From Cystobacter fuscus (GTDB lineage Bacteria > Myxococcota > Myxococcia > Myxococcales > Myxococcaceae), in contig NZ_CP022098.1 of NCBI RefSeq assembly GCF_002305875.1, positions 9,114,001 to 9,178,000 on the forward strand: 64,000 nt of DNA, in the 5' to 3' direction. The position numbers and the translations under genes were made by a program. Position 1 is the stretch's first letter; each line of letters opens with the position of its first letter. The notes under the pieces were generated by a model that was not told the origin of the DNA, did not search any database, and worked only from the letters and a program-made list of their open reading frames with translations. This document shows positions 37,354 through 45,678 of this stretch, piece by piece.

Positions 37354-38739
37354 TCAGAAGCGCTCGATCTGGAAGTCGTCGTCCGCCGCCGGAGCCGCGG
37401 GGGCGGGCGCCGGAGCGGGCGCTGGAGCAGGCCGGGCGGGCGTGCCCTGGACGGTGGGAATCGACGTCCGGGAGCCCATCGCGGCGGGAGCGGACGGACG
37501 CTGCGGAGTGCCCTGGACGGAGGGAACCCCCGCGCGAGAAACGGGCGTGGGACGGGAGGGCGTGGCGGGCGGCACCGGGGCCGGCTGGGTGTTCTGGCCG
37601 AAGCCCGCCGTGCCCGGCACGGCACGCGCGCCCCCGCCCTCGAAGTTGTCCCACTTCGAGTCCGAGGTGGCGCTGATGCCGGAGAAGCGCAGCGCGAAGT
37701 CATCCGGGTTGGTGGCCTGCCGGTGGGCCTCCTCGTAGGTGACGAGCCCCTGCTTCACCAGTGACATGAGCGACTGATCGAAGGTCTGCATGCCGTAGCT
37801 GTCGGTGCCCTGGGAGATGGCGTCGGAGATCTCCTTGGTGCGGTCCTTGTCCTCGATCATCTCCTTCACGCGCGCGGTGCAGCGCAGCACCTCCACCGCG
37901 GCCACGCGGCCCTTGCCGTCCGCGCGCGGCACCAGACGCTGGCTCACCACCGCCTTGAGCACGCTCGCAAGCTGGATGCGCACCTGCTTCTGCTGGTAGG
38001 GCGGGAAGGCCGACACGATGCGGTTGATGGTCTCCGTGGCGTCCAGCGTGTGCAGCGTGGACATCACCAGGTGGCCCGTCTCCGCCGCCGAGAGCGCCGT
38101 TTCAATCGTCTCGTGGTCACGCATCTCGCCCACGAGGATGACGTCCGGATCCTGGCGCAGCGCGCTCTTGAGCGCCTGGGCGAAGGACATCGTGTCCACG
38201 CCCACCTCGCGCTGGTTCACGATGGAGCGCTTGTCGCGGATGAGGAACTCGATCGGATCCTCGATCGTCATGATGTGGTTGGTCTCGGTCGCGTTGATGT
38301 GATCGATCATCCCCGCGAGCGTGGTGCTCTTGCCCGAGCCCGTGGTGCCGGTGACGAGCACCAGCCCGCGCTCCTCCAGGCAGATCTTCTCCAGGATGGG
38401 CGGCAGGAGCAGATCCTTGATGGTCATCACCTTGAAGGGGATGACGCGCAACACGGCGCCCACGGTGCCGCGCTGCTGGAAGACGTTCACGCGGAAGCGC
38501 CCGAGCCCCGGCACTCCGTACGCCAGGTCCACCTCGTTGCTCTGCTTGAACTTCTCCTTCTGGAACTCGTTCATGATGCCGAAGGCCATGCGCGCGACCT
38601 CCTCGGGCGGCAGGCGCTTGCCGTCCTTGAGGGGCATCAACGAGCCGTCGACACGGAACATGGGCGGCAGGCCCGCCTTGAGGTGGATGTCGGAGGCACC
38701 GCCGCGGAGCGCAATCTGGAGGATTTCGTTGAGTTCCAT
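37354..38739 (-). CDS. pilT: PilT-type twitching ATPase with a long C-terminal tail
   Basis: A 461-residue secretion ATPase. The N-terminal PAS-like domain starts ELNEILQIALRGGASDIHLKAGLPP. The ATPase core has Walker A TGTTGSGKST, the Asp box (MTIEDPIEFL), Walker B ILVGEMRDHETIE and the PilT-type AIRNLIRE-equivalent region near QTFDQSLMSLVKQGLVTYEEA. PilT drives pilus retraction and gliding in myxobacteria. After residue about 360 comes a 100-residue Pro/Ala/Gly-rich tail with repeated VQGTPxRP motifs and a final acidic DDDFQIERF. No pil genes are nearby, so this may be a PilT paralogue. ATG 38739 chosen because it begins the domain. Confidence 0.9.
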   Translation of the reverse strand: MELNEILQIALRGGASDIHLKAGLPPMFRVDGSLMPLKDGKRLPPEEVARMAFGIMNEFQKEKFKQSNEVDLAYGVPGLGRFRVNVFQQRGTVGAVLRVIPFKVMTIKDLLLPPILEKICLEERGLVLVTGTTGSGKSTTLAGMIDHINATETNHIMTIEDPIEFLIRDKRSIVNQREVGVDTMSFAQALKSALRQDPDVILVGEMRDHETIETALSAAETGHLVMSTLHTLDATETINRIVSAFPPYQQKQVRIQLASVLKAVVSQRLVPRADGKGRVAAVEVLRCTARVKEMIEDKDRTKEISDAISQGTDSYGMQTFDQSLMSLVKQGLVTYEEAHRQATNPDDFALRFSGISATSDSKWDNFEGGGARAVPGTAGFGQNTQPAPVPPATPSRPTPVSRAGVPSVQGTPQRPSAPAAMGSRTSIPTVQGTPARPAPAPAPAPAPAAPAADDDFQIERF

Positions 38740-38826
38740 GGATGTGGCCGATGCTACACGTTCGCCCACGCACTTGAGGAGCCCCGCCCGCCCCCACGGG
38801 CTCGACTGCTCGGCCGGGCGGGCCCG

Positions 38827-38866
38827 CAAAGACAACGGCGGAGGCCTCCGAGGAGGACCTCCGCCG
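38827..38866 (-). terminator. Intrinsic terminator downstream of rpsI
   Basis: A stem of nine GC-rich pairs (CGGCGGAGG at 38836-38844 with CCTCCGCCG at 38858-38866) extended by an inner CCTCC/GGAGG, followed on the minus strand by TTGTCTTTG. It closes the rplM-rpsI operon. Confidence 0.75.
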
Positions 38867-38892
38867 CGTGCACTCCAGCGAAACCCGAGGGC

Positions 38893-39294
38893 TTAGCGCT
38901 TGGAGAACTGGAACCGGCGACGCGCGCCCGGCTGACCGTACTTCTTGCGCTCGACGGCGCGGGCATCACGCGTGAGGAAGCCGGCCTTCTTGAGCGGCGG
39001 ACGGAAGTCCGGGTTGTAGTTGCACAGCGCGCGGGCGAGGCCGTGACGGATGGCGCCGGCCTGACCACTCAGACCTCCGCCGCGCACGTTCACCTCGATG
39101 TCGATCTTGCCCTTCTGCTCGAGCACGTCCAGGGGCTGGTTGAGCACCATCTTGGAGGTCTCGCGGCCGAAGTACACGTTGATGTCGCGGCCGTTGATGA
39201 TCACAACGCCGGTGCCCGGGCGGATCCACACGCGCGCGGTGGCCTCCTTGCGGCGGCCCGTACCGTAAAAACCCTTCTCAGTGGCGGTAGCCAT
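38893..39294 (-). CDS. rpsI: 30S ribosomal protein S9
   Basis: A 133-residue ribosomal protein. Signatures: [15 protein letters not shown] at the N-terminus, [19 protein letters not shown] in the centre and the basic C-terminus [17 protein letters not shown], whose last residues reach the P-site tRNA. It lies 47 bases after rplM, the conserved L13-S9 operon. Confidence 0.99.
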   Translation of the reverse strand: MATATEKGFYGTGRRKEATARVWIRPGTGVVIINGRDINVYFGRETSKMVLNQPLDVLEQKGKIDIEVNVRGGGLSGQAGAIRHGLARALCNYNPDFRPPLKKAGFLTRDARAVERKKYGQPGARRRFQFSKR

Positions 39295-39341
39295 GTCGTC
39301 TCTTCTCTAAAGGTGCGGAAAAGTGTGGAAGGAAGGAGCCC

Positions 39342-39788
39342 TTACGCCTCGACCTCGCGCGCGACCGGCTGCTGGGCGGCGTGCGGGTGGGTGTTGCCGG
39401 CGTAGACCTTGAGCTTGGTCATCATCTGACGGCCCAGCGCGTTGCGCGGCAGCATGCGGCGCACGGCGTTGATGATGACGTCCTCGGGGTGGCGCGCCCG
39501 CAGCTTGGCGAGGTTGGTGCTCTTGAGGGCACCCGGGAAACCGGCACGCGGGTGCCGGTAGTACATCTTGTCCTGCTCCTTCGTGCCCGTGACCTTCACC
39601 TTCTCGGCGTTGATCACGATGACATGATCACCCGTGTCGATCGACGGGGTGTACATCGCCTTGTGCTTGCCCTTGAGAAGGGTAGCGATCTGGCTGGCCG
39701 CGCGGCCAAGCACCTTGTCGTTCACGTCGATGACGTGCCACTGGCGCTTGATGTCCGCCGGCTTCGCGCTGTAGGTCCTCTGCGACAT
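39342..39788 (-). CDS. rplM: 50S ribosomal protein L13
   Basis: A 148-residue ribosomal protein. Signatures: RQWHVIDVNDKVLGRAASQIATLLKGKHK, GDHVIVINAEKVKVTGTK, and the C-terminal AVRRMLPRNALGRQMMTKLKVYAGNTHPH. ATG 39788 (MSQRTYSAK) is the family start. First gene of the L13-S9 operon; a 145-base upstream region carries the promoter and a hairpin. Confidence 0.99.
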   Translation of the reverse strand: MSQRTYSAKPADIKRQWHVIDVNDKVLGRAASQIATLLKGKHKAMYTPSIDTGDHVIVINAEKVKVTGTKEQDKMYYRHPRAGFPGALKSTNLAKLRARHPEDVIINAVRRMLPRNALGRQMMTKLKVYAGNTHPHAAQQPVAREVEA

Positions 39789-39812
39789 TGTTTGCACTCC
39801 AAAACTTGGGTG

Positions 39813-39829
39813 GGCGCCTCTTGGGCGCC
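39813..39829 (-). promoter_or_regulatory. Hairpin in the rplM leader
   Basis: GGCGCC-CAAGA-GGCGCC on the minus strand, 25 bases before the L13 ATG. It sits where ribosomal-protein leaders can act in autoregulation, but it is short and could be chance in GC-rich DNA. Confidence 0.3.
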
Positions 39830-39933
39830 TGAGCCTAAGCAACCGCGGGTCGACCCTGGGTACTTCCAGGTGGGCCCGGAAAGGCCGACCGTCTTAGAGG
39901 GGGCGGGGGGGCAAGTCAAGGTCGCACTGCGCT

Positions 39934-42054
39934 TCAGCGCACCACGCGCGCCGTTCCCGGAGCAGGGTCGCCCGCTCCCGGCGCCCCCCCCGCGGGAGAC
40001 GCCGGCCGAGGGGCCCCTCCCCCGCCCGCCCCCGGCGCCTTGAAGCGCTCCTTGAGGTTGGCGAAGAAGTTCTTCTCCTCGGCGGTGGGCGGGCCCTTGC
40101 GCGGTGCGTCAAGATCCACCACCTCCACGAGGGACTCGGGGATGTCCTCCAGGAAGCGCGAGGGGGTGCGGGGTACCTCCTTGCCGCGCTTGACGCGCAT
40201 GGCGGAGCGCGTGAGGTAGAGCATCTCCTTGGCCCGGGTGATGCCCACGTAGCAGAGCCGACGTTCCTCCTCGAGGTTCTGGGCCTCGCCCTGCATGCCC
40301 TTGTGGGGCATGAGCTCCTCCTCCATGCCGATGAAGAAGACCACCCGGTACTCCAGACCCTTGGAGGCATGGAGGGTCATCAGGGTGATGGCCTTGTTGG
40401 CGCCGGGCACCTCCTCCTCTTCCTGGCGGGTGTCGAGGCTCAGCCGGTTGAGGTAGGTGAGCAGGCTCGCCTTGGGGCCCTCGCGCTTCTCGAAGGCCTC
40501 GAGCGAGTTGAGGACGAAGTCGATGGACTGCAGCTTGCGCTCCGCCGCCGCCTGCGAGGTCGTCAGCGACTTGGCGTCGTCCCGGTAGCCGATCTCCTCC
40601 AGGAGCTGGCGCGTCACCTGGGCGAGCTTGCCGTGCTCGTAGCTCTCGCGGTAGCGCTCGACGAGCTTGATGAACTCCGTGACCTTGGCTCCCGCGCCCG
40701 CGGGCAGATCCTCGTAGCCCTCCGCGCGCTCCATGGCGCCCCAGAGCGTCACGCTGTCGCGTCGCGCGTGAGCCACCAGCCGCTCCATGGTGACGTCGCC
40801 GATGCCTCGCGCCGGCACGTTGATGATGCGCAGGAGCGACGTCTCGTCGCGCGGGTTGGCGATGAGCTTGAAGTAGGCGACGACGTCCTTCACCTCGCGC
40901 CGATCGAAGAACTCGCTGCCCGAGAGCACCTCGTAGCGTAGGCCCTTCTCGCGCAGCATCTCCTCGACGGGACGCGACTGGCCGTTGACCCGGTAGAGCA
41001 CGGCGATCTCATCCGGGGGAATGCCCCCGGCGACGAGCCGGGAGATCTCCTGCGCCACGTAGCGCGCCTCTTCCTCCTCCGTGGGCGCCGTCACCACCTG
41101 GATGCGCGCGCCGCCCTTGCGCTCGCTCCACATCTGCTTGGCCTTGCGCTCGGGGTTCTGCGCGATGACGGCGTTGGCCGCGTCCAGCACCACCTGCGTG
41201 GAGCGGTAGTTCTGCTCGAGCCGCACTTCCTTCCCGCCCGGGAAGTACTTGTCGTAGCTCAGGATGTTGCGCACCTCGGCGCCGCGCCAGCTGTAGATGC
41301 ACTGGTCGTCGTCGCCCACCGCGCACACGTTGCGCGTCTCCCCGCTCACCAGCAGCTTGAGCAGGTCCAACTGCGCCTGGTTGGTGTCCTGGAACTCGTC
41401 CACCAGGATGTAGCGGAAGCGCGAGGTGTACTTCTGGCGCAGATCCTCGTGCTCGCGCAGCAGCCGCGAGGGCAGGATGAGCAGATCGTCGAAGTCCACC
41501 GAGCCCTGGGCCTTGAGCCCGAGCTGGTACGCCTCGTAGACCATGTGGGCGATGAGATCGTAGTCGTCCCCCATCCCCTCCCCCAGCGGCTCGGGCACCT
41601 TGCCCGCGTTCTTCGCCTTGGAGATGAGGCCCAGCACCTTGCGCGCATCGAACGTGCGATCATCGATGCGCCGCTCGCGCATGGCGCGCTTGATGATGGC
41701 CGCCTGGTCTCCCTGGTCCGCGATGGAGAACTTCTTGGGCCAGCCCAGCCGGTGGATGTCCTCGCGCAGCATCTCCGCGCCGAAGGCATGGAAGGTGCAC
41801 ACGAGCACGTTCTGCGCCCGGGGCCCGGCCATGTGGACCAGGCGCTCCTTCATCTCCGCGGCGGCCTTGTTGGTGAAGGTCACCGCGAGGATGTTGCGGG
41901 CGAGCAGCCCATTGGGCCGCTTGTCGAGCAGGTGGACGATGCGGTGGGTGATGACGCGGGTCTTCCCGCTTCCCGCTCCGGCCAGCACCAGGAGGGGGCC
42001 CTCGGTGGTGACCACGGCTTCACGCTGCGGGGCATTGAGCTTCGAGAGGTCCAT
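39934..42054 (-). CDS. uvrD: UvrD/PcrA/Rep-type DNA helicase
   Basis: A 706-residue superfamily 1A helicase. Motifs in order: Q motif LNAPQREAV, Walker A GAGSGKT, TFTNKAAAEMKERL, the Walker B region ILVDEFQDTN, DDDQCIYSWRGA, LEQNYRST, VNGQSR and the late LMTLHASKGLEYRVVFF with GITRAKEMLYLT. It unwinds DNA 3'-5' in nucleotide excision and mismatch repair. It is slightly shorter than typical UvrD, and ends with a Gly/Pro/Ala-rich tail of about 30 residues. UvrD, PcrA and Rep cannot be separated from sequence alone. Divergent from the gene at 42089, with only 34 bases between. Confidence 0.94.
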   Translation of the reverse strand: MDLSKLNAPQREAVVTTEGPLLVLAGAGSGKTRVITHRIVHLLDKRPNGLLARNILAVTFTNKAAAEMKERLVHMAGPRAQNVLVCTFHAFGAEMLREDIHRLGWPKKFSIADQGDQAAIIKRAMRERRIDDRTFDARKVLGLISKAKNAGKVPEPLGEGMGDDYDLIAHMVYEAYQLGLKAQGSVDFDDLLILPSRLLREHEDLRQKYTSRFRYILVDEFQDTNQAQLDLLKLLVSGETRNVCAVGDDDQCIYSWRGAEVRNILSYDKYFPGGKEVRLEQNYRSTQVVLDAANAVIAQNPERKAKQMWSERKGGARIQVVTAPTEEEEARYVAQEISRLVAGGIPPDEIAVLYRVNGQSRPVEEMLREKGLRYEVLSGSEFFDRREVKDVVAYFKLIANPRDETSLLRIINVPARGIGDVTMERLVAHARRDSVTLWGAMERAEGYEDLPAGAGAKVTEFIKLVERYRESYEHGKLAQVTRQLLEEIGYRDDAKSLTTSQAAAERKLQSIDFVLNSLEAFEKREGPKASLLTYLNRLSLDTRQEEEEVPGANKAITLMTLHASKGLEYRVVFFIGMEEELMPHKGMQGEAQNLEEERRLCYVGITRAKEMLYLTRSAMRVKRGKEVPRTPSRFLEDIPESLVEVVDLDAPRKGPPTAEEKNFFANLKERFKAPGAGGGGAPRPASPAGGAPGAGDPAPGTARVVR

Positions 42055-42088
42055 TGCGCGCGGAACGGGGATACCCTTTGATTCTCCC

Positions 42089-42709
42089 GTGCGCGACTAT
42101 TCTCTCCTCCGCCCCCTGCTCCTGCTCGCGATCGTGTCGGGCCCCGCCTGCACCAACGGTGGAAAGCCGACACCCGGAGTCGCGGACGGCCTGGCCGAGG
42201 ACGCCCCGGCCTCCTTTCCGTGCGTGCACTTCGAAGCGCTCCAGCGCTTCCTGCCCGAGGAGCTGGAGGGACTGCCACGCGCCCGGGACGCGGGCTCCAC
42301 GGGGCGCTACGGCGACGTGTCCGTCAGCGAGGCCGAGCGCAGCTACTCGCGTGGAGAGGATCGCGAGGTGAAGGTGCGCATCGTGGACACCTCGCTGGGG
42401 GACAAGCTGGGGCAGGCCATCCTCGCCGCGGCCGAGGAGGCCAGGGACCGGGAGCAGAATGATCCCACCGCCCCCATCTTCTGGAAGGACAAGGAAGCGG
42501 TGGGCTTCGTACGCTACGACGCGGCGAGAACCCTGGCGGAGGCGAGCCTGTTGGTGGGCAACCGGTACGTGGTGGCGGTGAGCAGTCGAGGTTTTCCGGG
42601 CACAGTGGAGGTGCGCCGGGTGGCGCATGACATCGATCTCCGGGGGCTCGCCCGGTTGGAGCCCTCCCCCGGTGGCGAGGACGCGCGAGGAAAGGAGCAT
42701 CCGTGGTGA
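42089..42709 (+). CDS. Uncharacterised exported protein
   Basis: A 206-residue protein with a GTG start and a hydrophobic N-terminal signal (VRDYSLLRPLLLLAIVSGPAC); the Cys at its end suggests a lipoprotein although the lipobox is imperfect. The mature part has a folded appearance with VSVSEAERSYSRGEDREVKVRIVD and RYVVAVSSRGFPGTVEVRRV. No family recognised. It overlaps the following Cys-rich gene by a few bases and is probably its operon partner. Confidence 0.72.
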   Translation: MRDYSLLRPLLLLAIVSGPACTNGGKPTPGVADGLAEDAPASFPCVHFEALQRFLPEELEGLPRARDAGSTGRYGDVSVSEAERSYSRGEDREVKVRIVDTSLGDKLGQAILAAAEEARDREQNDPTAPIFWKDKEAVGFVRYDAARTLAEASLLVGNRYVVAVSSRGFPGTVEVRRVAHDIDLRGLARLEPSPGGEDARGKEHPW

Positions 42710-43194
42710 AGGACAATGGGTCGCGGGGAGGCGTGCCAGACGCGCTCGCGGAATCCCGGGCACGTGAGGTGGTGGCCGCACTGGGCAAGCGCGAGTTCCT
42801 GGACCAGTTCCAGCAGCTCACCCGGCAGATGGCGGCGGACCCCGGCAACCCGGGCTCCTACGCCTGCGAGGGCTGCGAGCGGTGCGCCAACTGCATGTTC
42901 TGCCACGACTGCGACAGCTGCTACCAGTGCACGCACTGCACCCGGTGCGTGCTGTGCCACAACTGCTCGCACAGCGTGGACTGCAAGCAGTGCCACCACT
43001 GCGCCTACTGCCAGCAGAGCGAGAACTGCACCAACAGCGCCTACCTGGTGCTCTGCCGCAACCTCTCCGACTGCAACTACTGCTTCGGCTGCGTGGGCCT
43101 GTCCAAGAAGGACTTCCACATCCTCAACGTCCCCTTCCCACGCGCCGAGTACTTCAAGCAGGTCAAGCGCCTGCGCGCGGAGATGGGCCTGTAG
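42703..43194 (+). CDS. Cysteine-rich CxxC-repeat protein of unknown function
   Basis: A 163-residue soluble protein with 21 cysteines, nearly all between residues 53 and 131 and mostly spaced every third residue (CxxCxxC), for example CERCANCMFCHDCDSCYQC. Relatives in databases are often mis-labelled caib/baif family. A three-residue period suggests either metal clusters (zinc or Fe-S) or a compact solenoid. The N-terminal 50 residues are helical and cysteine-free; the end is basic (FKQVKRLRAEMGL). No signal peptide, so likely cytosolic. Start GTG 42703 or the adjacent GTG 42706; GGAAAGGAG precedes it, and it overlaps the upstream stop. Confidence 0.8.
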   Translation: MVKDNGSRGGVPDALAESRAREVVAALGKREFLDQFQQLTRQMAADPGNPGSYACEGCERCANCMFCHDCDSCYQCTHCTRCVLCHNCSHSVDCKQCHHCAYCQQSENCTNSAYLVLCRNLSDCNYCFGCVGLSKKDFHILNVPFPRAEYFKQVKRLRAEMGL

Positions 43195-43217
43195 CGCGGG
43201 CCCCTCCCCGGGGGCGC

Positions 43218-44402
43218 TCACAGCACGCGGAGGATGAGCACCTTGAGGTACTCGGTCTCCGTGAGGCCCCCGAGCACCGGGTGATCCAACCCCGCGCCCC
43301 GGCGCTCGAGGATCTGCACCGGCCGCTTCGCATCCGCGGCGGCCGAGAGCACCATCTCCTCGAAGTCCTCGCGCCCGAGCTTGCCCGAGCACGAGCAGGT
43401 GACGAGCAGCCCCTCGGGGCGCAGGCACTTGAGCGCGCGCAGGTTGAGCTCGTGGTAGGCGCGCAGCGCGGTGGCCAGGCCCTCGCGCCGCTTGGCGAGC
43501 CCCGGAGGATCCACCACCACCGTGTCGAAGCGCTGGCTGGACTCGGAGTAGCGGCGCAGCACGTCGAAGGCGTTGGCGTTCTCCACGGTGACGTTGGTGC
43601 GCCCGTTGCGCGCCACGTTCTCCCGCGCGCGCGCGGCGGCCCCCGCGTCCTGCTCCACCGCCACCACCGAGTCACACGAGCGGCTGAGCGCCAGCGCGAA
43701 CCCGCCGTGGTAGCTGAACAAGTCGAGCGCCGCGCCCCGCGCGAGCTGGCCCGCGCGCAGGTGGTTGTCCACCTGATCCAGGAAGGCCCCCGTCTTCATG
43801 TCCCCGAGCAGGTTCACCTCGAAGAGGTTCTCCCCCTCGTGGTAGCCGAAGCGCGCCTCGCCCTCGCCGTGCAGCAGCCGCACCTCGCGCGGCAGGCCCT
43901 CGAAGTCCCGGCCGCTGGCGTCGTCGCGGCACACCACGTGCGTCGCCCCGGTGAGCTCGGCCAGGGTGCGCGCCACCCACTCCTTGCGCGCGTCCATGCC
44001 CTCGGAGAGCGTCTGCAGCGACAAGCCCGCGCCATAGCGGTCCACGAAGAGCCCGGGCAACAGGTCCGCCTCGCCGTGCACCAGGCGCAGGCCGTCGCGG
44101 CCCTTGAGCGGCGCGCGCCGCGCGAGCGCCAGCTCCAGACGGTGGCGCAGGAAGGCCTCGTCCACCTTCTCCTCGGCGGGACCCTTGCGCGTGAGCAGCC
44201 GCAGCGCGAGCGGCGAGTGCTGGGCGTAGAAGGCCTGGCCCACGGGGTTGCCCTGCGGGTCCACCACGGACACCACCGCGCCCTTGTCCTGCGTGTCGGG
44301 CAGCTCCACCAGCTCGGTGCGGTACACCCAGGGAGAGCCCCGGCGCAGCGTCTTGGCGCCCTTGAGGCTCACGCGCACGGTGGGAAGCGGGGAGCGGGCC
44401 AT
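43218..44402 (-). CDS. RlmI-like class I rRNA methyltransferase
   Basis: A 394-residue protein with an N-terminal PUA domain (residues about 1-75) and a methyltransferase domain of the RlmI/YccW family. Seen: GLFVDRYGAGLSLQ, motif I AALDLFSYHGGFALAL, motif IV FDTVVVDPPGLAKRREGL, and VTCSCSG near the C-terminus, which holds the usual catalytic Cys region. Characterised RlmI methylates C1962 of 23S rRNA; the target here may differ. ATG 44402 has GGAG upstream and is preferred over GTG 44414. It lies 8 bases after the TPR-zincin gene on the same strand. Confidence 0.88.
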   Translation of the reverse strand: MARSPLPTVRVSLKGAKTLRRGSPWVYRTELVELPDTQDKGAVVSVVDPQGNPVGQAFYAQHSPLALRLLTRKGPAEEKVDEAFLRHRLELALARRAPLKGRDGLRLVHGEADLLPGLFVDRYGAGLSLQTLSEGMDARKEWVARTLAELTGATHVVCRDDASGRDFEGLPREVRLLHGEGEARFGYHEGENLFEVNLLGDMKTGAFLDQVDNHLRAGQLARGAALDLFSYHGGFALALSRSCDSVVAVEQDAGAAARARENVARNGRTNVTVENANAFDVLRRYSESSQRFDTVVVDPPGLAKRREGLATALRAYHELNLRALKCLRPEGLLVTCSCSGKLGREDFEEMVLSAAADAKRPVQILERRGAGLDHPVLGGLTETEYLKVLILRVL

Positions 44403-44410
44403 GTCGCGCG

Positions 44411-45601
44411 TCACTCCAGGCCCCGGGCGGCCAGCTCCTGGTCGTCCTCGCCCCGGAGGTGTCCCACCTCGTGAAGCAGCGTCACCTTGATTTGTTCCCG
44501 TAGTTCCTCCCGAGTGCGCACCGCGCGGGCGAGGTTGAGTCGATAGAGCGCCACCGAACGGCAGGGCGTTTCCGTACCATCACACGGCTCGTTCAGGGGC
44601 GGGCCACGAAAGAGGCCGAGAATCGCCGGCGACAGGGGCGGCTCGCCCGAGAGCAGATCATCGTCCGCGGGCAGCTCCTCGGCGCGCACCGGGACTCCAG
44701 CCAGGTCCTCGCGCATGTCCTTGGGCAGCGCCGCCACCGTGCGCGCCACCTCCTCGCGGAACTCGGCCTCGGTGGGCAGGGGCGGATCGGGGAAGTCGCG
44801 CGGAGCGAGCGCGCGCGCCTTGTCGAAGTGCTCGCGCGCCTGCTTCCACTTGCCCTCGCGCTCCAGCAGCAGCCCGAGGTGGTAGTGCGCGTGCGCCCCG
44901 TGCGCCGGATCATTCAACAGGCCGGTGAAGGCCGTGCGCGCCTCGCGGAAGCGGCACAACTCGAAGAGGGCCAGGGCCTTCTCGTAGGAGGCCTCGGGGT
45001 GGTGGGGCTCGCGCGCGAGCACGAGCTGGGCGCGCTGGAGCGCCTCGCCGGCCTGCCCCAAGTCGTTGAGCGCCATGGCCGCCACGAGCGCGAACTGGGG
45101 AAGCATCTCCGGCACCTCGTCCACCTGGGACAGGCCCCGCTCGGCGTAGAGCGCCCCCAGCTCGTCGAACTCCCGGCTGGAGGGAAGCTGGACGGCATAC
45201 AGGTGGGCCGCGCCGAGCAGGGCGTCCAGATGGCCGGGATTGAGCGCCAGCGCTCGCGCATAGGCCACCTGGGCCTCCGCGGTGCGCTCGAGGGCCGCCA
45301 GGGCATTGCCCCTCGCGGCGTGGGCCGTGGCGTCGTCCGGATCCAGCGCGGAGGCCTGGGCGGCGCAGGAGAGGGCCTCGGCGTACTTGCCGCCCTCGAG
45401 GTAGCCCAGGGCCGCGTCGAGCGGCATCCCCCCGTCCGCCTTGCACGGAAGCAGGGGCTCGGCGAGCGAGGAAGCAGGCGCGGCGGTGGTGGGGGCCTCG
45501 ACCACGCCCGCATCGGACACGGGCGAGGGCGCCGGAGCGGACGTCCGCTGACAGGCACCGAGGAGCAGGAGACAGAGGGCGAGCGGACCGCGCCAGGACA
45601 T
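44411..45601 (-). CDS. Lipoprotein with TPR repeats and a C-terminal zincin-like metallopeptidase motif
   Basis: A 396-residue protein. A signal with lipobox LLGAC anchors it to the membrane. Residues about 55-265 are tetratricopeptide-type repeats (AEALSCAAQASALDPDDATAHAARGNALA, EAQVAYARALALNPGHLDALLGAAHLYAV). The C-terminal 100 residues end with TLLHEVGHLRGEDDQELAARGL, an HExxHxxGxxD zinc motif like the minimal MMP-like (zincin_1, DUF1025-type) proteins. The enzyme activity is unproven. Encoded between a DHH phosphoesterase and an RNA methyltransferase. ATG 45601 chosen because it begins the signal peptide. Confidence 0.8.
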   Translation of the reverse strand: MSWRGPLALCLLLLGACQRTSAPAPSPVSDAGVVEAPTTAAPASSLAEPLLPCKADGGMPLDAALGYLEGGKYAEALSCAAQASALDPDDATAHAARGNALAALERTAEAQVAYARALALNPGHLDALLGAAHLYAVQLPSSREFDELGALYAERGLSQVDEVPEMLPQFALVAAMALNDLGQAGEALQRAQLVLAREPHHPEASYEKALALFELCRFREARTAFTGLLNDPAHGAHAHYHLGLLLEREGKWKQAREHFDKARALAPRDFPDPPLPTEAEFREEVARTVAALPKDMREDLAGVPVRAEELPADDDLLSGEPPLSPAILGLFRGPPLNEPCDGTETPCRSVALYRLNLARAVRTREELREQIKVTLLHEVGHLRGEDDQELAARGLE

Positions 45602-45678
45602 GGGGACGCGCAGGCTACGGCATCGCCCCGACCCCGGGAAGAGGTCTGCGGCCCACACGCCCGGCCGCCCGCCCTCCC

